Positions 33,606 to 42,206 of a stretch of DNA of 64,000 nucleotides are shown here, piece by piece. Position 1 is the stretch's first letter; every line of letters begins with the position of its first letter. The stretch spans positions 1,984,001 through 2,048,000 of the forward strand of contig NC_022567.1 in assembly GCF_000478885.1 (NCBI RefSeq), given 5' to 3'. Below the pieces are notes generated by a model that did not search any database, was not told the origin of the DNA, and saw nothing but the letters and a program-made list of their open reading frames with translations. A program made the translations under genes and the position numbers. Source of the DNA: Adlercreutzia equolifaciens DSM 19450. Lineage in GTDB: Bacteria; Actinomycetota; Coriobacteriia; Coriobacteriales; Eggerthellaceae.

Positions 33606-35357
33606 TTACACCCCCTGAGCGGCGCTTTGGCCGGAGACGAAACCGAAGGTTACACAGCGGCCGATGGACGGCCCGAAGATATGGCGCGGGTAGTTCGTAT
33701 GGAAGAATCCGCCTGAAGCGCCGCCCGCCGCATAGAGGCCCGGAATGACCTCATTGTCGTAATCGAGCACGCGACACTCGTAATCGACTACAAGACCAGA
33801 CACCGTCGCAAGGATAGAGGACTGATGCTTGATAGCGTAGTACTTCTCGCCCTCAATCTTCACCGCCTTCTCCATAGGACGGTTGAAATCCTCGTCCAGC
33901 TTGTTGTCCACGAAGCCGTTGAAGCGGGCCACCTCGGCGACAAGGGTGTCGGCGGCCACTTCCATCATGCCGGCGAGCTCTTCCAGGCTATCGGCCTCAA
34001 AAGCCCATCCCTTTTCCTTGAACGGCTCCAACGCCTCCAGCACTGCCGGGGCTGGCACCTGGGCGGAGCTAGCCACGCGCCAGCAGTTCTCGCCATAGTG
34101 GCGCTGGGCGGTGATGGCGTTGGAGCGCGCCTGGAACGGCAGCGACTCGGAGGCGAAGCGACGCCCTTCCTCGTTGATCATAATACCGCCGGCCACCAGC
34201 CCCGTGATACCGAGGTTGGATGAGTAGAAAGACTCCGGGCTGCCGAAGTCGAAGTTCATGACCGCAGCGGGCAGGGGGTCCATCTGACCGCCCACGGCAA
34301 GGCCCATGAGCTGACCGTCGCCAGTGGTGCCGTAGTTGGGGCACCAGGAAGCGGCGTTGGCGATATCCTCGGGGCGGCACCAGGCCTTCAGCATGGCCGG
34401 GTTCGCATCGAAGCCGCCCGTGGCCAGCACCACGCCGTTTTTGACATTCACGCGGAAGTAGCCGTCTGCGTCCTTGCAGATGGCGCCGGTCACCCGGCCA
34501 CCTTCTTCGCGCTCGAGCTTCACCACGGCGCTACGGTAGCGAACCTCGGCGTTCGCACGCTTCGAGAGGGTGTTCGCCAGATCCTTCACGATATAGATGC
34601 CCGCACCGCCGGCATTCTTGATGGTCTGCTCGGACCACTGCGGAGAGGTGAAGGTCACCTCGGTCTGGGGAACGTCGAAATGATGGGCGTTCTCGTTGTT
34701 GATCTTAAAGCCCTCGGTGATCTGGCCGTCGCCCTCGTCGAACTTCGCCTGCAGCCAGTCGGCCGCCTCCGGCGAGCGATCGGCCCACAGCTTGATGGGA
34801 TCGATGGGCACGCGGTAATAGGCGGCGTGGCGCATGCGATCCATCATGAGCGGCTTGTCGCACACATAGTCGGCGGCGGCCATGGCGGCGCCGCCGGTAA
34901 CACCCATGCCCTCGAACATGCCGCGACCCTCGCTCATCTTTTCGAGGCAGAGCACCTGGGTCGTACCGTCGTCAGACGCGGACAGTGCGGCGCACACACC
35001 GGTGATGCCGCAGCCGGCCACGAGCACGTCGGTCTCCTCCGTGCGCGTGATCTCGTCCTCGCCGATTTCGCGCAGTTCAAAGGCCACTTTGCCCTGACGA
35101 TCCATGTCCGTCGGCGCGTCGATAACCGGGATGTAGCGAACGCCCGTAGGGAACACATCGCTGTACATATCGGTCTCGAAGTTCGCAATGCCCGCTTCCG
35201 CCGGGGCCGCAGCAGCGGCATCGCCTTCAGCATAGGCGCTCGCCGTCGGAACAGCACCGAAGGCGCCCGCAGCGGCCGCTGACCCCAGAAGGGCCAGACC
35301 GCTTGCCTTCAGGAAGTCGCGACGGCTCGACGTGAGGCCTTTCGCCTTCTCCATCAT
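33606..35357 (-). CDS. Tat-exported FAD-dependent reductase, cytochrome partner
   Basis: A 583-residue FAD_binding_2 flavoprotein with twin-arginine signal SSRRDFLK and cleavage probably near ASAYA. The FAD fold begins at DVLVAGCGITGVCAALSA (~residue 108), continues through GVVLATGGFDANPAML, and ends with the family region GLYAAGGASGGFF. It is translated with the tetrahaem cytochrome 3 bases downstream, an arrangement known from Coriobacteriia extracellular reductases such as Cgr2. The electron acceptor is unknown. Two ATGs stand in tandem at the start; the first has GGAGGAG upstream. The LuxR gene downstream is the likely regulator. Confidence 0.9.
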   Translation of the reverse strand: MMEKAKGLTSSRRDFLKASGLALLGSAAAAGAFGAVPTASAYAEGDAAAAAPAEAGIANFETDMYSDVFPTGVRYIPVIDAPTDMDRQGKVAFELREIGEDEITRTEETDVLVAGCGITGVCAALSASDDGTTQVLCLEKMSEGRGMFEGMGVTGGAAMAAADYVCDKPLMMDRMRHAAYYRVPIDPIKLWADRSPEAADWLQAKFDEGDGQITEGFKINNENAHHFDVPQTEVTFTSPQWSEQTIKNAGGAGIYIVKDLANTLSKRANAEVRYRSAVVKLEREEGGRVTGAICKDADGYFRVNVKNGVVLATGGFDANPAMLKAWCRPEDIANAASWCPNYGTTGDGQLMGLAVGGQMDPLPAAVMNFDFGSPESFYSSNLGITGLVAGGIMINEEGRRFASESLPFQARSNAITAQRHYGENCWRVASSAQVPAPAVLEALEPFKEKGWAFEADSLEELAGMMEVAADTLVAEVARFNGFVDNKLDEDFNRPMEKAVKIEGEKYYAIKHQSSILATVSGLVVDYECRVLDYDNEVIPGLYAAGGASGGFFHTNYPRHIFGPSIGRCVTFGFVSGQSAAQGV

Positions 35358-35531
35358 TCACTCCTCCTTCAACGTCTCTCCCTGGCGCCCGGTTCGCACG
35401 TATTGCGGCAACCGACGCCCTTATGGGAGGCCATTGTGGAGAACTCGCGATGAGATGTCGCGGGTGAAAAGAGCCACCAGCAGTGCGAAACCAGCTCACC
35501 CCTCCCCTCACCCCCTTGGTGAACTGGCGAT

Positions 35532-36917
35532 TTACCGTGCGCCCTTTTCGGTTTTGGCGACGACGAGGAACAGAGCCAGGGCCAAAACGCCCACGACGGC
35601 CATGCAGAGGTACAGGTTCGCGTACCCCAAAAGCGGCGCCACGATGCCCAGCAGGATGGGGCCGATGCCCACGCCCACGTCGAGCAGCATGTAGAACGTG
35701 GCGTTGGCCACCGACAGCCGCGCGTCGCTCGTCACACGCACGGCCATGGCGAGCCCGCACGACTGCACGGTACCCACGCCGAAGCCGAGCAGGGCCGCGG
35801 CACCCAGGATCATCCAATCGTTGGCCGCAAAGGCGAGCACCACCATGCCCGCAGCAAACGACACGAACGCCGGCACCATGACCGGGTGCGGCCCCACGCG
35901 GTCGAAGGCGCGGCCGGTGAAGGGGCGCGTGACGAACATGGCCAGGGCGTACACGACGAAGAACACGCTAGCGGCCCGAGCCAGGCCGATCTCGGTGGCG
36001 TATGGCGTGAGAAACGTGAGCAGGCTGGAATAGCCGAAGAACAGAAGGCCGCACACCACCGAGATGGGCAGCACACCGGCTTCCACAAAACGGGCGAGCG
36101 GCGAATGCTCCACCTTGGCGGCGACCTTCTCTTCCAAGTGGGTGGAGGGCACGCGGGTAGAGGCCGCCAGCGCCTCGTCGCGATTGGCGGCGGCATCTTC
36201 GCGCGCCTCTTCGTCCGGGGCCTCCGCCACCGCACCGGCCACAGCATCGGTAGCCGCCTTTACCTCAGCCTCGGCCGCCGCTTCGCTCCCCTTCACCTTC
36301 GTGGCAGGCGCCGGGCGCAAAAGCAGCGCAGCCGGAATGGACAGCGCCACGAGCACGCTCGCCACGGCGAACACCACCGGGTAGCCGAAATTGTTCGCCA
36401 GAAAGATGCCCGCGAAGGGCCCGATGGCGCTGCCAAGCGTAATGGAAAGCATGAAATACCCGATGCCCTCGCCCTTGCGCTCGGCTGGCACCACGCTGGT
36501 AATGACCGTGGCGATGGTGGTGGAGCACACGCCGTAGGAGAACCCGTGGGCCAGGCGCACCCCGATAAGGGCGCCCACCGGCTCGTTCAGCAGGTACAGC
36601 GCCGAGAGCGCCACTTCCGCAATGCAGCCGACAACGAGCAGGGGCATGCGCCCGAAGCGTTCCATCATCGGCGCGGCGGCGAAGCGCGAGAACAATGTGC
36701 CCACGATGAAGGCGCTCGCGCAAAAGGCGGCCACGGCGGCCGGCGCTTGGTGAACCGTGAGCGCATAGGCGGTCATGACCACCATAAGCATGAAGTAATT
36801 GCCGGCAATGAAGAAGTTCAGGAAGGTGCCGGCGACGAAGTTCCGCGTCCAGAGCGGTGCAGGCGCGGGCCTTTCGCAACGAGACGCGGGGGCGACCTTG
36901 GCAGCAGACGAGACCAT
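35532..36917 (-). CDS. MFS transporter with long acidic central loop
   Basis: A 461-residue major facilitator with twelve helices in two halves. Between helices 6 and 7 lies a ~70-residue Ala/Glu/Asp-rich cytoplasmic loop (from about residue 205 to 275). The conserved loop 2-3 motif is degenerate (RFAAAPMMERFGRMP). The substrate is unknown. The start codon shares one base with the stop of the universal stress gene (TAATG), so the two are translationally coupled. The FAD reductase begins 174 bases downstream on the same strand and may be co-transcribed, which would make this a candidate importer or exporter for its substrate; that is inference. Confidence 0.85.
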   Translation of the reverse strand: MVSSAAKVAPASRCERPAPAPLWTRNFVAGTFLNFFIAGNYFMLMVVMTAYALTVHQAPAAVAAFCASAFIVGTLFSRFAAAPMMERFGRMPLLVVGCIAEVALSALYLLNEPVGALIGVRLAHGFSYGVCSTTIATVITSVVPAERKGEGIGYFMLSITLGSAIGPFAGIFLANNFGYPVVFAVASVLVALSIPAALLLRPAPATKVKGSEAAAEAEVKAATDAVAGAVAEAPDEEAREDAAANRDEALAASTRVPSTHLEEKVAAKVEHSPLARFVEAGVLPISVVCGLLFFGYSSLLTFLTPYATEIGLARAASVFFVVYALAMFVTRPFTGRAFDRVGPHPVMVPAFVSFAAGMVVLAFAANDWMILGAAALLGFGVGTVQSCGLAMAVRVTSDARLSVANATFYMLLDVGVGIGPILLGIVAPLLGYANLYLCMAVVGVLALALFLVVAKTEKGAR

Positions 36918-37348
36918 TAGCGGCAGTCGCCCTCTTTCGCAATGAGCACCGTCATAGGCGACTCCTTGGTGACGGCGTAGCTCACCGAGCCCAAAAAGCC
37001 CTTCACGCCGCCCTGGCCGCGGCTGCCCATGATGATGAGGTCGCAGCCCTCCTCCTTCGCGCAGTTCACGATGAGGTCGGCCGGCGAGGTGCCCTTGAGC
37101 ACCTTCACCTCCGTGGGGTTCACCATGTCGGCGGCGATGGCCTCCAGCTCCTCACGGATGGCCATGGCGTCGTCCACCATGACAGTGTCCATGCCGGCGG
37201 CGGCCGAGCCCGAAGAGAACAGGCGCATGACATGCACGAGCACCACTTCCACCTCCGGGTTCTGGGCGGCGATCTCGCGCATCACCTCCAACGCGCGATG
37301 GGAGGGAGCGCTGCCGTCATAGGCCACGAGAATCTTCTTGCACCACAT
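36917..37348 (-). CDS. Universal stress protein (UspA family)
   Basis: A 143-residue single UspA domain. It starts KKILVAYDGSAPSHRALE and carries the ATP-binding motif GSRGQGGVKGFLGSVS near the C-terminus, so it is of the nucleotide-binding class. It is cytoplasmic. The start at 37348 follows AAAGGACG. It is coupled to the MFS transporter by a TAATG overlap, suggesting a regulatory partnership, as seen for other UspA-transporter pairs. Confidence 0.9.
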   Translation of the reverse strand: MWCKKILVAYDGSAPSHRALEVMREIAAQNPEVEVVLVHVMRLFSSGSAAAGMDTVMVDDAMAIREELEAIAADMVNPTEVKVLKGTSPADLIVNCAKEEGCDLIIMGSRGQGGVKGFLGSVSYAVTKESPMTVLIAKEGDCR

Positions 37349-37547
37349 GGGCGTCCTTTCTGCTCACGTATCCGCCCCGCACCTCCGCCAGGTGCCAGCG
37401 CGGCCGAATAAAGTCCGCCTGCCATTGTAGACCTGCCAGCCTGCCGCCACCGATTCTTTGCAAAGTTGTTGCAAACGGAAGGGCCGTCCCACCTGACAGC
37501 GAGACGACCCTGCTCGATCGGTCAACCTGCTAGACGTCCGACAGCTT

Positions 37548-38150
37548 CTACGCCTCCGGTTGGAACGTGTCGCGGTCGGGGGCGAAGGACTGCATGGCCT
37601 CGATGGTGCGGGCAAACAGCTCGTCGAGCTCCCAGCCGAGCATCTCGGCGCCCGAGGCGATGACCTCGCGGCTCACACCGGCAGCGAAGCGCTTGTCCTT
37701 GTATTTCTTCTTGAGCGACTTCACGTTGAAGTCCATGACCGACTTGCTCGGGCGCATGACGATGGCCGCTCCGATGAGGCCCGTCAGCTCCTCGGTGGCG
37801 AAGAGTATCTTCTCCATCTGCAGTTCGGGCTTGGGCAGATCGGTGTTGTAGTCGGAGGTGTGCGATTGGACGGCGCGGATGAGTTCCGGCGTACCGCCCG
37901 CCTCCTCGATGAGCGGCGCGGCGTACAGCGTGTGCTTCTCGGGCTCGTCGTCGTGCTCTTCCCAATCCAAGTCGTGCAGAAGGCCCACGATGCCCCAGAA
38001 CTCCTCATTTTCCGGGTCGTACTCGCGGGCGAAGTAGCGCATGGTCTGCTCGACGGTCTCGCCGTGCTCGATATGGAACGGATCCTTGTTGTGGGCGGCG
38101 AGCAACTCGGCGGCCTCTTCGCGGGTCATGCCGGCGGAAAGTGCGGTCAT
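37548..38150 (-). CDS. HD-domain hydrolase
   Basis: A 200-residue HD-superfamily protein. Metal ligands are suggested by the His in FHIEHGETV, the His-Asp pair in GLLHDLDWEEH, and later His and Asp residues in VQSHTSDYNTD. Members hydrolyse phosphates of nucleotides or second messengers; the substrate cannot be read. The start at 38150 follows GAGAGGAG; the frame extends to 38201 but without a ribosome site. The gene is alone, with a 430-bp gap upstream that contains only a large inverted repeat. Confidence 0.82.
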   Translation of the reverse strand: MTALSAGMTREEAAELLAAHNKDPFHIEHGETVEQTMRYFAREYDPENEEFWGIVGLLHDLDWEEHDDEPEKHTLYAAPLIEEAGGTPELIRAVQSHTSDYNTDLPKPELQMEKILFATEELTGLIGAAIVMRPSKSVMDFNVKSLKKKYKDKRFAAGVSREVIASGAEMLGWELDELFARTIEAMQSFAPDRDTFQPEA

Positions 38151-38272
38151 GGGCGTCTCCTCTCGTTTCGTTTTTCGCTTCCTGACACTATAACGGGCCA
38201 AGCCCTCTGCACGCTATGGGGTGCGAAACAAAATTCTCTATGCCCACTTTAGTGCTCGAACAATCCACGCCC

Positions 38273-38482
38273 TTGTTTCGGGCAAGAATTTTGAGTTGTT
38301 AGACTCTCGCTGTCGAGCAAAACGATCGTTCCGCCGTAGCATAATCTCGCTGCAGAGCAGTGGCGAGGTTGCGACCTGGGCTTTTGCCCAGTTGCGCCGG
38401 GGCGCGCAGTCGCCAAACCGATCGACAGACCTGTTAGCGCGCTCCCTTATGTCTAACAACTCGAAATCATGCCCCAAAACGA
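38273..38482. repeat. Large inverted repeat, family F copy 1
   Basis: Arms 38273-38304 and 38451-38482 are imperfect inverted copies (~32 bp). Their innermost 16 bases differ at one position (TTTYGAGTTGTTAGAC). The same TTTTCGAGTTGTTAG arm recurs at 58129-58268. The 430-bp gap between cstA and the HD gene contains this element, the tandem repeat at 38555, and no gene. Confidence 0.82.
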
Positions 38483-38554
38483 GCCCCAGGATTCCCGGGT
38501 GCCCGTTCTGGGGCAGCAATGCGAGGAGATCGGCAGCAGGATGCTTGCAGCTGC

Positions 38555-38592
38555 GCGACCCGATTCTACGCGACCCGATTCTACGCGACCCG
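38555..38592. repeat. 15-bp tandem repeat spanning the cstA stop codon
   Basis: GCGACCCGATTCTAC is present twice in full and once in part. Read on the minus strand, each unit encodes the last residues of CstA plus its TAG stop (R-V-A-stop), so the end of the gene has been duplicated twice just downstream. Confidence 0.85.
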
Positions 38593-40332
38593 CTTCTTCC
38601 CGAAGATGGTCTTGCAACCCTTGACGGCCAAGATGACGGCGAACACCATGAGCAGCACGCCGATGACCAGCTGCAGCACCGTGGCGGCATCCACCGTGCC
38701 GGCCGCCAGAAGGCCGATCTTGGCCCACACCGTCAGCGCCAGCGAGGTCAGCGTCACCACCATCATGAACGCCATGGGGAAGTAGAACATCTTGTTGTTG
38801 CGGCCCGCGTTGCCCAGCCACGCGCACACGGCCAGTAGGCCCAAGGCGGCCAGAAGCTGGTTGGCGGCACCGAACAGCGGCCACACCAGCTGGTAGCCGG
38901 TCATGCCCAGCCCCACGCCGAGCACCACCGTGATGATGGTGGCGACCCAGGGGTTCACGAGCACCGCGCGCCATCCGGTAAGCTCGCTCGCCTCCATGCC
39001 GTGCGGCGTGAAAAGCTCCTGGAACATGTAGCGCCCCAGGCGCGTCGCGGTGTCGAGCGAGGTCAGGCAGAACACCGATACCGCCAGCACGAGCAGCGCG
39101 TAGGCGACGGACTCCGCCCCGGCGAGTCCGGGCACGCAGGCGAGCATCTGGGAAAGGCCCGCGGCGAAGACCTGGGTCGGCGAGGCGTAGGTGCCGTCCA
39201 TATAGCCGGAGAACACGAAGGCCACCGCGCACAGCGAGATGACCGCCACCAAGCACTCGAGCAGCATGCCGCCGTAGGCGATGGGCTGCGCCTCGGCCTC
39301 GCGGTCGAGCTGCTTGGAGGTAGTGCCCGAGGCCACGAGGCTGTGAAAGCCGGAGATGGCGCCACAGGCGATGGTGATGAACAGGGCCGGGAACAAAAAG
39401 CCCGAGGCGGCCACCTTGGATGTGCCAGCTGTGGCGGCAAAGCCCGTGAATGCGGGAATGTCCAGCGAGGCGGCGTTGCCCATGATGCCGGCGCCGATGA
39501 TGCCGACGAGCGCCAGGGCGATCATGCCGTAGAGCAGATAGCTCGACAGGTAGTCGCGCGGCTGCAGGAGGATCCAAACCGGGGCCACGGAAGCCACGAG
39601 GATATACAGGCCCACAAGGATCATCCAGGTGGTGTTGTCCAGCGCGATGACCGGCAAGTTGTAGCCGAGGGCCACGACGACCACGATGATGGCGATGGCC
39701 GACAGGATGTTGACGGCCGTGGGCAGCTTGCGCCCGCGCGTGACCACGCCGTAAATGACGGCCACCACGATGAACAGTACCGAGATCATGGCCGTGCGCA
39801 TGTTGGCCATGTTGGCCGCCTCGGTCGAAGCAGCCTTGGCGGCGTCGTCTGTCGGCACCGGCACCACGGCGAAGGTGCTCGCCACAATGGAGGCGAAGGC
39901 GGCCACCACCAAAATGAGCGTCAGATACGCGAAGATGCAGAACAGCTTCTTGGCCGTGTCATCGATGTTCTGGGCGATAACCGTCGCGAGCGTCTGCCCC
40001 TTGTGGCGGATGGAGGCGAACAGCGCGCCGAAATCGTGCATGGCGCCGAAGAAGATACCTCCGAGCAGCACCCACAGAAGCACGGGCACCCAGCCGAAGA
40101 TGGCCGCCTGAATGGGCCCGTTGATGGGGCCGGCGCCGGCGATGGACGAGAAATGGTGGCCGAGCACCACATAGGGCGCGGCGGGCACATAGTCCTTGCC
40201 GTCCTCGAACTCGTGCGCCGGCGTGGGACGGTTGGGGTCGATGCCCCACTGCTTGGCGAGCCAACCGCCGTAAAAGACGTAGCCACATACGAGAACCACG
40301 ATGGCTACCAAAAGGATGATCAGGGCATTCAT
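38581..40332 (-). CDS. cstA: CstA carbon-starvation / pyruvate-peptide transporter
   Basis: A 583-residue membrane protein of the CstA family, with about 16 helices and the family stretches YVPAAPYVVLGHHFSSIAGA, GPIQAAIFGWVPVLLW, HDFGALFASIRHKG and GFHSLVASGTTSKQL. CstA members import peptides or pyruvate, typically during carbon limitation. Its ATG overlaps the TGA of the unknown gene upstream (ATGA), so translation is coupled. The stop codon lies in a 15-bp tandem repeat. Pyruvate or peptide as substrate cannot be decided. Confidence 0.95.
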   Translation of the reverse strand: MNALIILLVAIVVLVCGYVFYGGWLAKQWGIDPNRPTPAHEFEDGKDYVPAAPYVVLGHHFSSIAGAGPINGPIQAAIFGWVPVLLWVLLGGIFFGAMHDFGALFASIRHKGQTLATVIAQNIDDTAKKLFCIFAYLTLILVVAAFASIVASTFAVVPVPTDDAAKAASTEAANMANMRTAMISVLFIVVAVIYGVVTRGRKLPTAVNILSAIAIIVVVVALGYNLPVIALDNTTWMILVGLYILVASVAPVWILLQPRDYLSSYLLYGMIALALVGIIGAGIMGNAASLDIPAFTGFAATAGTSKVAASGFLFPALFITIACGAISGFHSLVASGTTSKQLDREAEAQPIAYGGMLLECLVAVISLCAVAFVFSGYMDGTYASPTQVFAAGLSQMLACVPGLAGAESVAYALLVLAVSVFCLTSLDTATRLGRYMFQELFTPHGMEASELTGWRAVLVNPWVATIITVVLGVGLGMTGYQLVWPLFGAANQLLAALGLLAVCAWLGNAGRNNKMFYFPMAFMMVVTLTSLALTVWAKIGLLAAGTVDAATVLQLVIGVLLMVFAVILAVKGCKTIFGKKRVA

Positions 40333-41063
40333 AGCTTACTTCCTCTCTTCTCGCCCTGGGCCTCAAAGAGAGGGCGCGCGCCATCGCAGGCTCGGCCCTC
40401 CCTTCCTTCCGGAAACGCCGAGGCGGACGCGTCAAGCCGATGCCCATCGCGAACAGCGCCGCGCGCGGTGTTACGCGCAGCATCACGCGCGCCGCCGCAA
40501 GCAGCGTCGCGGGCGCCGCTGCAACCAGCAGCGCAAACAGCAGCACCGTCGTCGATGAACGCATTGGCCTGGAGCGTTTTTCCCAGCGGTTTTCCCTGCG
40601 AATTGGTCGTCACACGCCCACGCGACAGGTCGGCCACTGCCAGGCGCAAATCGGCCCATCCCCGCCAGCCGAGCGCGAAGTTCTTGCGGAAGCGGGTGCG
40701 GCGCACGCGCTCCCACGCGAGATCGTCCACGGCGTCGGCGACGATGGCGAGCGACAGATAGGTCGTCATATGATCGGGTGCGGGCTGCACGAGGGAGAGC
40801 CCCACGCCGGTGATGCAGCCGACCAGGTCGTCCAGCTCGGCGGCCGTGAGACGAGGCGTGTCCCAGAAGAACAGGTGCTCGTGACTGGCCGCCTCCCACA
40901 GCTTCGCGCGCTTGACGAGCACGTACTGGGAGGCGCAGGAATGGAACTCGGCGTAACCTGGGAAGGTGCGTCCGGCGAAACGGTGGTCGCGATCGATGTC
41001 GAACCATGCCTCGTGGGCGGCAAGAAGTCGCTCGATGACTTCGCCGCGGCCTGCCAACCCCAT
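40329..41063 (-). CDS. Unknown protein coupled to cstA, with Cys/Ala/Arg-rich tail
   Basis: About 244 residues; I do not recognise the family. Residues 1 to ~175 look like a globular soluble domain with several His, Cys and Trp residues (FHSCASQYVLVKRAK, then HEHLFFWDTPRLTAAEL), possibly metal- or nucleotide-binding. After that comes a low-complexity tail with Cys-x3-Cys and repeats of the type GARDAA. No signal peptide or membrane helix. Its TGA overlaps the cstA ATG, so the two proteins are made together and may act together. The ATG at 41063 has AGAAGG very close (2 bases), so the start is uncertain; the frame is open further upstream. Confidence 0.65.
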   Translation of the reverse strand: MGLAGRGEVIERLLAAHEAWFDIDRDHRFAGRTFPGYAEFHSCASQYVLVKRAKLWEAASHEHLFFWDTPRLTAAELDDLVGCITGVGLSLVQPAPDHMTTYLSLAIVADAVDDLAWERVRRTRFRKNFALGWRGWADLRLAVADLSRGRVTTNSQGKPLGKTLQANAFIDDGAAVCAAGCSGARDAACGGARDAARNTARGAVRDGHRLDASASAFPEGREGRACDGARPLFEAQGEKRGSKL

Positions 41064-41239
41064 CGCCTTCTTCCCATTGATGACCAGAAAAGTTAACGTT
41101 GCGAGCGTAGTACTAACGAGAAGGCGGCGCAAGGACAATTTTGACGGGCCGTCAGATTTAACAAAACGGCAACGAGGCCGAAAACCACTTCGCGGTCCCC
41201 GGCGCAGCACGGCCCACCGAGCGGACGGCAACGGGGCCG

Positions 41240-42202
41240 CTAGAACACGACACCCAGCCCATTGCAGATAAGGCCCCAGAACACACCCGTAGCATACAGC
41301 ACCACGATGATGGCGACATTCTGCTTCCAGGGGCGGTTGGCCCGGGCGAGCACGAGCAGTCCCACGCCGGCGCTCACCAGAAGCCCCGCGAGCATGGCGC
41401 CGGCCCCCAGCACGCCCTCCACGTACAGCTGGGCGATGACCACGCTGGCGGCGCAGTTCGGGATGAGGCCCACAAGCGCGGTCGCGAACACCGAGAAATT
41501 CGGGTTGTCGCCGAGGAACTGGGCGAGCGCGTCCTCCCCCACCGTTTCCAGCACGACGTTCAGCGCAATGGTGATGAGGAAGATGAACAACGTCACCTGC
41601 ACCGTGTGCTTCGTGGCGCTCTTCAGGATGCCCTTCCAGCCGTGCCCGTGCTCGTGGGTGTGCTCCACGTCGTCGTGGTGCTCGCAGGCGCGTTCGGGAG
41701 CCTGCTCGCAGGTGTGACAATCGTGGTTGCAGCCGCACTGGTCCTGCTCGCAGAGCTCGTGGATGCGCAGGCGCTCTTTGTCGCGGCGCGCCAGGCGCAG
41801 CACGGCATCCACGATGAAGCCCATGACCATGCCGATGACCACCTTCGCCCCCATGATGGATAAGATGGTATTGCCGGGTACCGCCTCGGCCAGGAAAATG
41901 GGCAGCATCTCGTCGGAGGTGGAGAGGAACACGGCGAACAGCGTCCCCAGCGTGATCACGCGACCCGCGTACAGCGTGGCCGCCACGGCCGAGAAGCCAC
42001 ACTGGGGCACCACGCCCAGAAATGCGCCGACGATGGGCCCGGCCGCGCCGGCGTGGCGGATGGCCTCCTGGGTCTTGCCGCCGGTCTTGTGCTCGAGCCA
42101 CTCCATGGCCAGGTAGGTGACGAACAGAAACGGGATGAGGTACAGGGTGTCGGCCAGAGAATGCTCCAGCACGTGCCCGGCTATGTGCGCGATGGTTTCC
42201 AT
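41240..42202 (-). CDS. Putative heavy-metal permease (ArsP_2 / putative manganese transporter family) with Cys/His-rich loop
   Basis: A 320-residue membrane protein with two homologous halves of about four to five helices. GAFLGVVPQCGFSAVAATLYAGR and TLFAVFLSTSDEMLPIF in half one, and VGLIPNCAASVVIAQLYVEGV in half two, match the putative metal-exporter family PF11449. Between the halves is a cytoplasmic loop of ~45 residues with 6 Cys and many His (CGCNHDCHTC, then ending HTHEHGHG), an obvious metal-binding segment. Transport of Mn, Zn or another metal is inferred from the loop. It lies 4 bases downstream of the purine permease gene. Confidence 0.8.
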   Translation of the reverse strand: METIAHIAGHVLEHSLADTLYLIPFLFVTYLAMEWLEHKTGGKTQEAIRHAGAAGPIVGAFLGVVPQCGFSAVAATLYAGRVITLGTLFAVFLSTSDEMLPIFLAEAVPGNTILSIMGAKVVIGMVMGFIVDAVLRLARRDKERLRIHELCEQDQCGCNHDCHTCEQAPERACEHHDDVEHTHEHGHGWKGILKSATKHTVQVTLFIFLITIALNVVLETVGEDALAQFLGDNPNFSVFATALVGLIPNCAASVVIAQLYVEGVLGAGAMLAGLLVSAGVGLLVLARANRPWKQNVAIIVVLYATGVFWGLICNGLGVVF

Positions 42203-42206
42203 GGGC

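Noticed and set aside
38555..38592. Minisatellite or CRISPR fragment
   Set aside because: Only two and a half units of 15 bp with no spacers; it is a small duplication of the gene end.
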